A DNA stretch of 64,000 nt, taken from Achromobacter animicus. GTDB taxonomy: Bacteria; Pseudomonadota; Gammaproteobacteria; Burkholderiales; Burkholderiaceae_B. Each line of letters starts with the position of its first letter. Within the stretch, counting starts at the first letter, position 1. The position numbers were made by a program, and so were the translations under genes. Below the pieces are notes generated by a model. The model searched no databases. It worked only from the letters and a program-made list of their open reading frames with translations, and was not told where the DNA came from. Where the stretch lies: positions 1 to 64,000 of the forward strand of contig NZ_CADIJM010000006.1 of assembly GCF_902859585.1 (NCBI RefSeq), in the 5' to 3' direction. Positions 17,614 to 26,153 of the stretch are shown one piece after another.

Positions 17614-19746
17614 ATGACCCAGCGTTCGCGCCACGTGAAGCATGCCCGCCGTTTGAAAGCCCTTCAGTGGGCCATTGCGCTGGCGATCGGCTCAAGCGTC
17701 TGCGGGTCGGCGCTGGCCATGCGCGTCGGGCATTCTCGCGTCGTTTCCGTGCCGGGCGCGCCGCTGCAGGCGACCGTGGGTCTGCAGGAATTGACGCCCG
17801 AAGAAATCAGCTCACTCAAGGTTTCCATTGCCGACGAAGCTGCCTGGCAGCGCGCGGGCGTCAAGCCGCCGGTGCCGCTTGCCAGCATGGTGGTTCGCGT
17901 CGAAGACGGAATCGACCCGACGCGCAAGAATCTGCGGGTGCGGTCCACACAGGCGCCGGCTAGCGGAGCCGTGGATCTTCTGCTCGACATCAATTCCAGC
18001 TCGGGACAACGGCAGGTGCAGGTCAGCATCCTGGTGCCGCTGCGCGGCACCAGCGCAGATGTCACGCCCGCCGCCGTGGGCGCCCCTGGCCGCACGGGCG
18101 GCACGTCGGGCACGGTCACGGTCAAGTCGGGCGATTATCTGTTTGCCATCGCCCAGCGCAATGCGGTGCCGAACGCGTCGGTCTACCAGATGCTGGTCGC
18201 GCTGTGGCGCGCCAATCCGCAGGCCTTCATTCAGAACAACATGAATCTGGTGCGTTCCGGCCAGACGCTCAAGATCCCGGACGCCGCCACGGTGCGCGCC
18301 ATCGATCCCGCCGAAGCCCGCCGCATCTTCAACGAGCATGCCGAGGCGTACGCGAAGTACCGCGGGCGGGTGGGCGCAGCGGCAGGTGCGAATCCGTCGG
18401 TGGTCAAGGGCCAGGACGCCGCCTCCGGCACGGTCGCCCCACCCGCCGATTCGGGCGTCGCCACGGCTGCACCGACGCAAGATCGCGTGCGCCTGTCGAC
18501 CGGCCAGGCCCAGGACAGCGCCGCCGCGCAGGCCGAGGCGCAGGCAGACGCCAAGACGTCCGCCGACCGCGCGCTCGCGGACACGCAAGGGCGCGTGAAT
18601 CAGCTTCAAGCCAATGTCGACGAACTGACGAAGGCTGTTGCGCAGCAATCGGCTGCGGCCGGGGCGGCTGGTGCAGGTGCGGCTGGCGCTTCGGGCGGCG
18701 CCGGTGCGGCCGGTGCGCCGGGCTCGGCAGGCACTCCGGGTGCTGCAGGTACTCCGGGTGCTGCAGGTACTCCCGGCGCAGCAGGTACTCCGGGCGCAGC
18801 AGGTGCTCCGGGCGCAGCAGGTGCTCCGGGCGCAGCAGGTGCTCCGGGCGCAGCAGGTGCTCCGGGCGCAGCAGGAACTCCGGGCGCAGCAGGAACTCCG
18901 GGCGCAGCAGGTGTTCCGGGCGCAGCAGGTGCTCCGGGCGCAGCAGGAACTCCGGGCGCAGCAGGAACTCCGGGTGCAGCAGGTACTCCGGGTGCAGCAG
19001 GCACGCCGGGCGCAGCAGGAACTCCGGGCGCAGCAAGTACTCCGGGTGCAGCAGGCACTCCGGGCGCAGCAGGTACTCCGAGCGCAGCAGGTACTCCGAG
19101 CGCAGCAGGTACTCCGAGCGCAGCAGGTACTCCGGGCGCAGCAGGCACGCCGGGCGCAGCAGGCACGCCGGGCGCAGCAAGTACTCCGGGTGCAGCAGGC
19201 ACTTCGGGTGCAGCAGGCACTTCGGGTGCAGCAGGCACTTCGGGTGCAGCAGGCACTCCGGGCGCAGCAGGTACTCCGAGCGCAGCAGGTACTCCGGGCG
19301 CAGCAAGTACTCCGGGCGCAGCAGGTACTCCGGGCGCAGCAGGTACTCCGGGCGCAGCAGGTACTCCGGGCGCAGCAGGCATCCCAGGTGCAGCAGGCAC
19401 CCCGAACGCGGCAAGCACCCCCGGCGCCACGACCTCCTCACCCTCCGACGCCGACAAACCCGTCGGCACGCTTCCGGACAAAACTGTGCAAACTGGCATG
19501 CCCGGCTGGCTGGCCGACAATCTTCTCGTAATCGTTACCGCGGTGCTGGCGCTGGTTGCCTTCGCTATTGCCTGGCTACTGCGCCGGGCCGCCGCGCGGC
19601 GTGACGACGATGACGAGGACAGCTATACCTACAACGAGCCCGCGCTGGATACGGCAGCGCTGAACCGCAAGCTCGACACCATCAATCTCGACCTGGACGT
19701 ACCGCCCACGGACGAACCGCGCCGTATCGGCGGTCCTCGGGTTTGA
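17614..19746 (+). CDS. fimV: FimV/HubP-like polar protein with collagen-like repeat
   Basis: This 710-residue protein has a signal peptide (about 1-35, ending near SALAM). A FimV N-terminal domain (about 36-150: [23 protein letters not shown]) and a LysM-like peptidoglycan-binding motif (about 168-225: [14 protein letters not shown]) follow. A short coiled coil lies near 320-350. Residues 370-603 are 39 hexapeptides of the Gly-X-Y type (mostly GAAGTP), then comes a single membrane helix (about 632-656) and a short acidic cytoplasmic tail. FimV/HubP proteins organise cell poles, type IV pili and secretion. The usual long acidic TPR C-terminal domain is missing. The start at 17614 gives a clean signal peptide. 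The asd-fimV-truA setting supports the assignment; the repeat is the odd part. Confidence 0.88.
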   Translation: MTQRSRHVKHARRLKALQWAIALAIGSSVCGSALAMRVGHSRVVSVPGAPLQATVGLQELTPEEISSLKVSIADEAAWQRAGVKPPVPLASMVVRVEDGIDPTRKNLRVRSTQAPASGAVDLLLDINSSSGQRQVQVSILVPLRGTSADVTPAAVGAPGRTGGTSGTVTVKSGDYLFAIAQRNAVPNASVYQMLVALWRANPQAFIQNNMNLVRSGQTLKIPDAATVRAIDPAEARRIFNEHAEAYAKYRGRVGAAAGANPSVVKGQDAASGTVAPPADSGVATAAPTQDRVRLSTGQAQDSAAAQAEAQADAKTSADRALADTQGRVNQLQANVDELTKAVAQQSAAAGAAGAGAAGASGGAGAAGAPGSAGTPGAAGTPGAAGTPGAAGTPGAAGAPGAAGAPGAAGAPGAAGAPGAAGTPGAAGTPGAAGVPGAAGAPGAAGTPGAAGTPGAAGTPGAAGTPGAAGTPGAASTPGAAGTPGAAGTPSAAGTPSAAGTPSAAGTPGAAGTPGAAGTPGAASTPGAAGTSGAAGTSGAAGTSGAAGTPGAAGTPSAAGTPGAASTPGAAGTPGAAGTPGAAGTPGAAGIPGAAGTPNAASTPGATTSSPSDADKPVGTLPDKTVQTGMPGWLADNLLVIVTAVLALVAFAIAWLLRRAAARRDDDDEDSYTYNEPALDTAALNRKLDTINLDLDVPPTDEPRRIGGPRV
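18721..19422 (+). repeat. 39 x 18-bp collagen-like (Gly-X-Y) tandem repeat inside fimV
   Basis: Exactly 702 bp in phase with the gene encode 39 hexapeptides, mostly GAAGTP with variants [30 protein letters not shown] and GAAGIP. Each hexamer is two Gly-X-Y triplets (one or both Gly changed to Ser in the S variants). The 18-bp unit is a multiple of three, so slippage changes length without breaking the frame. All other frames are also open across it, creating long false ORFs on both strands. Confidence 0.95.
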
Positions 19747-19749
19747 AGC

Positions 19750-20559
19750 ATGTCTAGAGTTGCATTGGGGCTGGCGTATGACGGCTCCGCCTGGCAGGGT
19801 TGGCAGACACAGCCGCACCGGCAGACGGTGCAGGATTCGCTGGAATCCGCCCTGGCCAGTTTCTGTGGCGTCGCCGATCCGGTGCCCACGATCTGCGCCG
19901 GGCGCACCGATACCGGCGTGCATGGCGCGATGCAGGTGGTCCATCTGGACACCACGCTGAACCGCAAGACCGAATCCTGGGTGCGTGGCGTCAATGCGTT
20001 TTTGCCGCCCAGTATCTCCGTGCAATGGGCAGAAGAAGTCTCCGACGAGTTCCACGCGCGTTTTTCGGCGCGCGCCCGCACTTACGTCTATCTGCTCTGG
20101 CGCGGCCGGGTGCGTCCGGCGCTGTGGGCAGGACGCGCGGGTTGGTGCTTTCAGCCGCTGGATGTGGACGCCATGCGCGCGGCCGCCAAGGCGCTGGTCG
20201 GCGAGCATGATTTTTCCAGCTTCCGTTCCTCGCAATGCCAGGCCAAGCATCCGGTGCGGCACATGCACAGCCTCGAGATCGAAGAGCGAGGACCGTTCCT
20301 CGTCTTCACGCTGAAGGCAAATGCCTTTCTGCATCACATGGTGCGCAACATCATGGGTGCGCTGCTGCAGGTCGGGCAGGGCAGGGAATCGGTGGACTGG
20401 ATGACGCAGCTTCTGGCGTGGCGCGACCGCAAACGCGGCGCGCCCACCTTTGCGCCGGATGGCCTGTACCTTGCCAGCATCGATTACCCGGAAGCCTTCG
20501 GGCTGCGCGAACTCGATGGCGGGGCGTCGCTGCTGTCGCCCTTTACTCAATCCTATTAG
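19750..20559 (+). CDS. truA: tRNA pseudouridine(38-40) synthase
   Basis: TruA converts uridines 38-40 in the anticodon arm of many tRNAs to pseudouridine. The 269-residue protein begins [15 protein letters not shown] and has the catalytic Asp54 in [10 protein letters not shown]. The later motifs [19 protein letters not shown] and HHMVRNIMG are also present. It starts 3 bp after the fimV stop, so it is likely cotranscribed, as in other asd-fimV-truA loci. Confidence 0.97.
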   Translation: MSRVALGLAYDGSAWQGWQTQPHRQTVQDSLESALASFCGVADPVPTICAGRTDTGVHGAMQVVHLDTTLNRKTESWVRGVNAFLPPSISVQWAEEVSDEFHARFSARARTYVYLLWRGRVRPALWAGRAGWCFQPLDVDAMRAAAKALVGEHDFSSFRSSQCQAKHPVRHMHSLEIEERGPFLVFTLKANAFLHHMVRNIMGALLQVGQGRESVDWMTQLLAWRDRKRGAPTFAPDGLYLASIDYPEAFGLRELDGGASLLSPFTQSY

Positions 20560-20611
20560 GGAAGCCGCCGCGCAGCCGGCGGGATCCCGCGCCTTTCTGG
20601 AGGCATGCGCC

Positions 20612-21709
20612 ATGCAACGCCGCGCGTTTCTGAAGCAGACCGCCCTGGGCGCCGCCGCCGGCAGCGCCGTGCTGGCCGTTCCCGCCATTGCGCAGGAAGC
20701 GCCCAACCTCACCTGGCGGCTGGCTTCGGATTTTTCGGCCGATGCGGTGACGCTGTTTGCGGGGGCCGCCGACGTCGCGCGTTATGTGGCCGAGGTCACG
20801 GACGGGCGCTTCAACATCGAGGTCTTTCCGGCCGGCCAGTTGTTCCAGCCCGGCCAGGCACTGGAAGCCGTGCAGCACCGCATCGTCGAATGCGGCCATG
20901 CGTCATCGGCCCGGTACTTTGCCACCGATCCCGCGCTTTGCTTTGATGGAGGCGTCCCATTTGGTTTGAACACGCGCCAGATGAACGCATGGGTGCGGAA
21001 AGGCGAGGGTCTGACGCTGACGCGCGAGGCCTTCGCCAAGTTCGGCATCCTGAACTTTCCCTGCGGCTATACCGGCGCGCAGATGGGCGGGTGGTTCCGC
21101 GGCGAGATCAAGACCGTTGATGACCTGCGCGGCCTGAAGGTAGCGGCCGATGGCTTTGCCGCCCACATCCTGTCGCGACTGGGGGCGACGCCGGTCGACA
21201 TACCCGCGAGCGATGTGCATGCCGCGTTGGCGCAAGGCGTGGTGGACGGGGCGGCGACAATCGGCCCGTTCGACGATGAGCGGTTTGCGTTGTTCGAAGT
21301 CGCGCGCAATTATTACTTTCCGGGCTGGTGGGCCGGCACGCAGCAGTTGTCGCTGTACGTCAATCAAGACGCGTATGGCGAGCTGCCCAAGGCCTATCAG
21401 ACCGCGCTGTCCCTGGCCTGCGCCGCCGCATGCAACGACATGATTGCCGCGTTCGATGCCAACAATCCCGATGCACTGCGCCGGCTGGTGTCGCAGGGTG
21501 CGCAATTGAAGGCGTATCCGCGGCCAGTGCTGCAAGCTGCGCACGAAGCCACGGTGGCGTCCTGCAATGAATTAAGCGCGAAAGACGCGACGTTCAAGAA
21601 GCTCTACGACAGCATGCTGGCTTTCCGCGGCAAGCAGGTCCCGTGGTTCCGCATGGCCGAGGGCAGCTTCGACAACATGGTGGCGACGCTGGGCGCGCCC
21701 GGGGCGTAG
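20612..21709 (+). CDS. TRAP transporter solute-binding protein (DctP family), Tat-exported
   Basis: The 365-residue periplasmic binding protein has a twin-arginine signal (MQRRAFLKQTALGAAAG, cleavage near AIAQ). The DctP fold shows as TWRLASDFSADA near the start and NFPCGYTGAQMGGWFRGEIKTVDDLRGLKV in the middle. Sequence style resembles the TakP-like 2-oxoacid branch, but the ligand cannot be read. No DctQ/DctM membrane genes adjoin it, so it must share a transporter encoded elsewhere or act as a sensor. A GGAGG lies 8 nt before the ATG. It sits between truA and trpF, 52 bp after truA. Confidence 0.88.
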   Translation: MQRRAFLKQTALGAAAGSAVLAVPAIAQEAPNLTWRLASDFSADAVTLFAGAADVARYVAEVTDGRFNIEVFPAGQLFQPGQALEAVQHRIVECGHASSARYFATDPALCFDGGVPFGLNTRQMNAWVRKGEGLTLTREAFAKFGILNFPCGYTGAQMGGWFRGEIKTVDDLRGLKVAADGFAAHILSRLGATPVDIPASDVHAALAQGVVDGAATIGPFDDERFALFEVARNYYFPGWWAGTQQLSLYVNQDAYGELPKAYQTALSLACAAACNDMIAAFDANNPDALRRLVSQGAQLKAYPRPVLQAAHEATVASCNELSAKDATFKKLYDSMLAFRGKQVPWFRMAEGSFDNMVATLGAPGA

Positions 21710-21765
21710 GGGCCGGATATACTGGCCTATCCAGTCGCCGCGGGGCGGCACATCCAGAAAATGCC

Positions 21766-22431
21766 ATGCGTACACGCATAAAGATCTGCGGGCTGACCCG
21801 CGAAGAAGACATTGAAGCCGCCGTTTCGGCAGGCGCCGACGCGATCGGTTTCGTCTTCTATCCCAAGAGCAAGCGCTGTCTCACGCCTGTTCGCGCCGCG
21901 CAGTTGCGCCGCGGGGTGCCGGCGTTTGTCGACGTCGTCGCGCTCTTCGTGAATGCGCAAGAGGAAGAGGTGCGCACGGTGCTGGGCGATGTCGGGCCCG
22001 ACCTGCTGCAATTCCACGGCGACGAAACGCCGCTGGAATGCGCGCGCTACGGGCATCGCCACCTGCGGGCCTTCCGTGCCGGCGCGCCCGGCCTGGAGAC
22101 GGCGGAAAACCTGGCAGCCACTTGCCGCGCATACGGCCAGGCCGCGGGATGGTTGTTCGACAGCTACAGCGCCGGTTATGGCGGCAGCGGACACGGTTTC
22201 GACTACGCGTTGCTGGATGATGTGCGGGCCGATCCCATGTCCCGTCCGTTGATTCTGTCCGGCGGCTTGAATGCAGAAAACGTCGGCGCGGCCATCGAAT
22301 CCGTGCGGCCTTGGGCGATTGATGTGAGTAGTGGCGTTGAAGTCGAGCAAGGAATAAAAAGTTCTGATAGAATCTCGTTCTTCGTTGCTGCGGCACATGA
22401 CGCAGACACGAAATTGAAGGAAAAGAAGTAG
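21766..22431 (+). CDS. trpF: Phosphoribosylanthranilate isomerase
   Basis: TrpF catalyses the Amadori rearrangement of phosphoribosylanthranilate in tryptophan synthesis. The 221-residue TIM barrel has the catalytic Cys7 in KICGLTR, phosphate-binding PLILSGGLNAENV and the catalytic Asp region WAIDVSSGVE. An alternative upstream ATG at 21761 is out of frame. In many betaproteobacteria trpB and trpA follow directly, but here trpF is followed by an AT-rich spacer and a tRNA gene, and trpB is not in the window. Confidence 0.97.
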   Translation: MRTRIKICGLTREEDIEAAVSAGADAIGFVFYPKSKRCLTPVRAAQLRRGVPAFVDVVALFVNAQEEEVRTVLGDVGPDLLQFHGDETPLECARYGHRHLRAFRAGAPGLETAENLAATCRAYGQAAGWLFDSYSAGYGGSGHGFDYALLDDVRADPMSRPLILSGGLNAENVGAAIESVRPWAIDVSSGVEVEQGIKSSDRISFFVAAAHDADTKLKEKK

Positions 22432-22532
22432 TGCTTTAGAGCGTGTTGCGAAAGGGCAGTTTGGCAAGGCCGCAAGGTAAATGCCGCAAAACCCGAAACG
22501 CAATAAAAACTGCAAAAAATCTTCCAAGACGA

Positions 22533-22562
22533 TTTGCACAGTTTAAAAAAGCACTATATAAT
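22533..22562 (+). promoter_or_regulatory. Sigma-70 promoter of tRNA-Val
   Basis: TTTGCA (22533-22538) and a perfect TATAAT (22557-22562), 18 bp apart, in an AT-rich stretch, placed 15 bp before the mature tRNA 5' end. Confidence 0.75.
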
Positions 22563-22576
22563 TCTTCTTCTTTGCA

Positions 22577-22652
22577 GGCGGTTAGCTCAGCTGGTTAGAG
22601 CGCCACGTTGACATCGTGGAGGTCGTTGGTTCGATTCCAATACCGCCTACCA
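22577..22652 (+). tRNA. tRNA-Val (anticodon GAC)
   Basis: The cloverleaf is complete. Acceptor AGGCGGT pairs with ACCGCCT, the D arm is GCTC/GAGC, and the anticodon stem is CCACG/CGTGG with loop TTGACAT, giving anticodon GAC. The T arm carries TTCGATT, and the CCA end is encoded. It reads GUC/GUU valine codons. Confidence 0.97.
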
Positions 22653-22699
22653 AATTCCTGCAAAGGTGTGTTCGATAGAGCTAGTCGGACACAGACCTG

Positions 22700-22737
22700 A
22701 AAAGCCGCGACAGTCTTATGACTTCGCGGCTTTTTGC
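22700..22737 (+). terminator. Rho-independent terminator after tRNA-Val
   Basis: AAAAGCCGCGA pairs with TCGCGGCTTTT around a small inner AGTC/GACT stem, followed by a T-rich tail, 48 bp after the tRNA. Confidence 0.88.
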
Positions 22738-22927
22738 TTTTCCGCGTGCGACGGTGCTTCTAGCAAATCAAGCGCGCGGCGCGATCCTCGCATCGGTTCG
22801 CACCATCGCTGCATGGGTTCGCACCATCGCCGCGTCAGTATCGCAACGCTGTTGCCTTGGTATCGCAATAGCGTCGCATCAATACCCACGCAGGTATATT
22901 CCTTCTTTCCCAATTCAAAGCCCGCCC

Positions 22928-23641
22928 ATGCACTGCACGTTGAAGGCGTTCGTTCTGGCTCAGTTGCTGTGGCTGCCCGGCTGCGCAATCAAGGCGCCGT
23001 CGCCGGCGCAAACGGCTAGCGACGAGGCGCCGATGTATGCCGGCGCAGATCGCCGCGCGGCCGCCGCGTTGCGCGCGGGCGATGAACAACAGGTTGCACA
23101 GGCCGCGAAAGCGTTTGCGTCGCCATCGGCGGCGGCGCAGGCGCGGGTCGAAGAGGGCTATCGTCTTTTTCGCGAAGACCAGCCCGGCCAAGCCATGCGG
23201 CGCTTCAATCAGGCCTGGCTGCTCAATCCCGACAACGCCGAGGTATACGCGGGTTTCGCGGTCATTCTGGAAAGCCAGCGCAAAGTCTGCCAGGCGATGA
23301 GCATGATGGACCGCGCGATCAGTTTGAATCCGCCCGCGTTTCGCGGCATTTATGCGGACGCGGGCCGGATCGCGGCGCGTTGTGCGGCAGAAGACAAGAC
23401 GCTGCCGCCCGAGGCGCGCATCGCGGCCACGACGCGTTCGGACGAGTGGTACCGCAAGGGCGAGGCCGTCGAGCCGGACAAGGGTTATCTGTATGCGTCA
23501 TGGGCCACTGCCTACTACTGGCGCGGCCAGTATGGCGAGGCGTGGGCCATGGTTCACCGGTCGCGTGACGCCGGCGGCAGCCCTGATGCGGAATTCGTCA
23601 GGATGCTGCGCGCCCGCATGCCGGAGCCCGCCGCATCCTGA
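22928..23641 (+). CDS. TPR-containing outer-membrane lipoprotein, unknown role
   Basis: The 237-residue protein has a lipoprotein signal with lipobox LPGC (Cys acylated near residue 18) and two or three tetratricopeptide-like helical pairs (for example AMRRFNQAWLLNPDNAEVYAGFAVI and the later GEAVEPDKGYLYASWATAYYWRGQYGEAW). TPR lipoproteins usually scaffold envelope complexes; no specific function is recognisable. The upstream 275 bp hold the tRNA terminator and two copies of GGTTCGCACCATCGC near 22795-22830. The first ATG at 22928 gives a proper lipoprotein signal. Confidence 0.8.
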   Translation: MHCTLKAFVLAQLLWLPGCAIKAPSPAQTASDEAPMYAGADRRAAAALRAGDEQQVAQAAKAFASPSAAAQARVEEGYRLFREDQPGQAMRRFNQAWLLNPDNAEVYAGFAVILESQRKVCQAMSMMDRAISLNPPAFRGIYADAGRIAARCAAEDKTLPPEARIAATTRSDEWYRKGEAVEPDKGYLYASWATAYYWRGQYGEAWAMVHRSRDAGGSPDAEFVRMLRARMPEPAAS

Positions 23642-23671
23642 GCCGGTCGATGCGGGGGGCGTCGAAGATAA

Positions 23672-23706
23672 TGCGGGCAGGGCAGACGTTGCGGGCACGG
23701 CAGACG
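23672..23706 (+). repeat. Short tandem 17-bp direct repeat
   Basis: TGCGGGCAGGGCAGACG (23672-23688) and TGCGGGCACGGCAGACG (23690-23706) differ at one base. They lie in the 145-bp gap before the DUF454 gene. Function unknown. Confidence 0.6.
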
Positions 23707-23786
23707 ATCCGGGCGGAGCAGGCAATGGACGCGGCACGAAGCAGCCGGTTCCCCTCCCGCCCATTTGCGATATCCTGCACACCATC

Positions 23787-24290
23787 ATGATGAGAGCACT
23801 TTGGTTATGCCTGGGCTGCCTGATGCTGGCGCTGGGCGTCATCGGCGCCTTTCTGCCGGTGATGCCGACGACGATCTTCCTGATCCTGGCCGTGGGCTGC
23901 TTTTCGCGCTCGTCGCCCCGGCTCGAGAAATGGCTGCTGGACAGTCCGACATACGGTCCATCGCTGCGCGCCTGGCGTGAACAGGGCGCGGTATCGCGCA
24001 AGGGCAAGACGTACGCCAGCCTGGGCATGGCAGCGGGCTATGTGCTGTTCTACTGGAGCGCGAATCCCTCGCCGTTGCTGGCCATCAGCGTGGGCATCTT
24101 CTTTCTGGCCAGCGCGGCTTACGTGCTCAGCCGGCCCGGCCCGCGTGCCGAGGGCCAGGCCACTGACCCAGCAGCCGAATCGGCCACCGAACCGACCACC
24201 GAATCGGCCACCGAATCGATCACCGAACGGCCCTCCGACGCAACGACAGAATCCGCCTCGGACCCGGCCGACACGCCTGCTCGCAAATAG
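23787..24290 (+). CDS. DUF454/YbaN-family inner-membrane protein
   Basis: The 167-residue protein has a DUF454 domain: a first helix with the family motif GVIGAFLPVMPTTIFLILAVGCFSRSS, then PRLEKWLLDSPTYGPSLRAWREQGAV and two more membrane helices (about 75-115). The C-terminal 45 residues are an unusual Thr/Glu/Ser/Ala-rich tail with repeats of the form ESATEP, probably disordered. Two adjacent ATGs (23787, 23790) could serve as starts. The function of YbaN proteins is unknown; this family often sits near metal or redox genes. Confidence 0.85.
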   Translation: MMRALWLCLGCLMLALGVIGAFLPVMPTTIFLILAVGCFSRSSPRLEKWLLDSPTYGPSLRAWREQGAVSRKGKTYASLGMAAGYVLFYWSANPSPLLAISVGIFFLASAAYVLSRPGPRAEGQATDPAAESATEPTTESATESITERPSDATTESASDPADTPARK

Positions 24291-24309
24291 CCCGCACGGC
24301 CCGCATACC

Positions 24310-26091
24310 TCAATGCGAATGCCGCGGATCCCCGCGCGTCTCCACCACCTTCAAATACAGCGTCGCCGCTTCCAGGCACCCGCCCGTGGACAGTTGTCCC
24401 ACGGTCTGCCGGTAGAGCTCCTGCCAGGGCGTCTGCGACGGCGGCGCTTCGTACGCCGGTTCCTGGCGGCGCCGTTCCAGTTCTGATTCATCCACCTGCA
24501 AAATGACCGACCGTTGGTTCAGGTCCACACGGATCCGGTCGCCGGTGCGCAGAAGCGCCAACCCGCCGCCCACCGCAGCTTCGGGCGACATGTTCAGGAT
24601 GGACGGGCTGGCCGACGTGCCGCTCTGGCGGCCGTCGCCCATGCAGGGCAGCGAGTCGATGCCGCGCTTGATCAGATGCGACGGCGGCGCCATGTTCACG
24701 ACTTCCGCGCTGCCGGGGTATCCCACGGTGCCCGCGCCGCGGATCACCAGAATGCAATGTTCGTCGATGTTCAGGGCCGGGTCTTCGATGCGGGCGTGAT
24801 AGTCCTCCGGGCCTTCGAAGACGATGGCGCGCGCGTCGAAGGCGTTTTCCGAGCCGGGCTCCGACAAATACGCGCGGCGAAATGCCTCTCCCACGACCGA
24901 CATCTTGATGATGGCGCTGTCAAAGAAGTTGCCGGACAGCACGATGAAGCCGGCGCGGTGCTTGAGCGGCGTGTCGCAGCTTCGGATGACGTCGGTGTTA
25001 TGGGTCTTGGACGCTGCGGCAATGTCGCCGATGGTCTTGCCGGACACGGTCCCGCAGTCAGGATGCAGACGGCCCGCGGCCAGCAGCTCGTGCAGCACGG
25101 CCGGGACGCCGCCCGCGCGGTGAAAGCCTTCGCCCAGGTGCTCGCCGGCCGGCACGCAGTTGACCAGCAGCGGCACGTCTTCGCCCAGCCGCTGCCAATC
25201 GTCCAGGCTCAGGTCGACGCCCATGTGGCGCGCAATCGCGATCAGATGCGGCGGGCAGTTGCTGGACGCGCCCAGTGCCGAAGCAACGACGATGGCGTTT
25301 TCGAACGCCTGCCGCGTCATGATGTGCGAAGGCCGCAGGTCCTCGCGCACCATGTCGCAGATGCGCATGCCGGTGGCATAGGCCATCTGGCCGCGTTCGC
25401 GATACGGCGCGGGAATGCTGGCACAGGTGGGCAGCGACATGCCCAGCGCTTCGGCCAGCGAGTTCATGGATAGGGCGGTGCCCATGGTGTTGCAGTGGCC
25501 GATCGACGGCGACGATGCCGTGGCCAGCGTCATGAAGCCTTCGTAGTCCAGCTTGCCTGCGGCCATCAGGTTGCGCGCGTGCCAGATGACGGTGCCCGAC
25601 CCCACGCGCTGCCCCTCATGCCAGCCATCCAGCATGGGTCCGCCGGACAGCACGATGGCCGGGATGTCCACGGTGGCCGCGGCCATCAGGCACGCGGGCG
25701 TGGTCTTGTCGCATCCGGTGGTCAGCACCACGCCGTCCAGCGGATAGCCGTGCAGGATCTCCACCAAACCCAGATACGCCAGATTGCGATCCAGCGCCGC
25801 GGTGGGCCGGCGGCCCTGTTCGGCCAGCGGATGCACCGGGAATTCCATGGGGATGCCGCCGGCGTCCCGGATGCCCGCCTTGATGCGTTCGGCCAGCGCC
25901 AGATGATGGCGATTGCAGGGCGCCAGGTCGCTGCCCGTCTGCGCGATGCCGATGATCGGCCGCCCCGACTGCAGTTCCTGGCGCGTCAGGCCGTAGTTGA
26001 GATAGCGCTCGACGTAGATCGCCGTCATGTCGGCGTGCGAAGGATCGTCGAACCATTTCTGGCTGCGCAGTCGGCGGGGTGTCTGGGACAT
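24310..26091 (-). CDS. IlvD/Edd-family sugar-acid dehydratase (L-arabinonate/D-xylonate type)
   Basis: The 593-residue enzyme dehydrates aldonic acids to 2-keto-3-deoxy acids. The [2Fe-2S] ligand cysteines fall at positions 59 (APCNRHH), 127 (TTGCDKTTPACL) and 200 (GHCNTMG), the same numbers I recall for the L-arabinonate dehydratase of Rhizobium. Lys129 is the residue expected to be carbamylated. The N-terminal RSQKWFDDPSHADMTAIYVER also matches that subgroup rather than IlvD proper. It starts at 26091 (MSQTPRR), 62 bp after the TRAP binding-protein gene on the same strand. With TRAP dctPMQ and a GntR-like repressor it forms a sugar-acid uptake and catabolism unit. The exact sugar acid is not determined. 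Confidence 0.9.
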   Translation of the reverse strand: MSQTPRRLRSQKWFDDPSHADMTAIYVERYLNYGLTRQELQSGRPIIGIAQTGSDLAPCNRHHLALAERIKAGIRDAGGIPMEFPVHPLAEQGRRPTAALDRNLAYLGLVEILHGYPLDGVVLTTGCDKTTPACLMAAATVDIPAIVLSGGPMLDGWHEGQRVGSGTVIWHARNLMAAGKLDYEGFMTLATASSPSIGHCNTMGTALSMNSLAEALGMSLPTCASIPAPYRERGQMAYATGMRICDMVREDLRPSHIMTRQAFENAIVVASALGASSNCPPHLIAIARHMGVDLSLDDWQRLGEDVPLLVNCVPAGEHLGEGFHRAGGVPAVLHELLAAGRLHPDCGTVSGKTIGDIAAASKTHNTDVIRSCDTPLKHRAGFIVLSGNFFDSAIIKMSVVGEAFRRAYLSEPGSENAFDARAIVFEGPEDYHARIEDPALNIDEHCILVIRGAGTVGYPGSAEVVNMAPPSHLIKRGIDSLPCMGDGRQSGTSASPSILNMSPEAAVGGGLALLRTGDRIRVDLNQRSVILQVDESELERRRQEPAYEAPPSQTPWQELYRQTVGQLSTGGCLEAATLYLKVVETRGDPRHSH

Positions 26092-26115
26092 GGCTGTCTC
26101 GCTTCGGTTGCTTAC

Positions 26116-26144
26116 TGGCCCGGACCAAAAGCGGATCCGGGCCA
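26116..26144 (-). other. Intergenic stem-loop after the TRAP binding-protein gene
   Basis: TGGCCCGGA and TCCGGGCCA form a perfect 9-bp stem around 11 nt, starting 9 bp past the dctP stop. It has no T tail, so it more likely stabilises or processes the mRNA than terminates it. Confidence 0.6.
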
Positions 26145-26153
26145 CCATTGGCG

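Noticed and set aside
18721-19422. CRISPR-like array in the fimV repeat
   Set aside because: Units are contiguous 18-mers without spacers and stay in frame with a protein.
18404-19531. Long open frames on both strands across the fimV repeat (Leu/Arg/Pro- and Ser/Gly/Arg-rich)
   Set aside because: The 18-bp repeat has no stop in any frame, so these are automatic by-products. The fimV frame alone has domains on both sides.
22577-22652. tRNA-Val as an att site of an integrated element
   Set aside because: No second copy of the tRNA 3' end and no integrase gene were found in the window.
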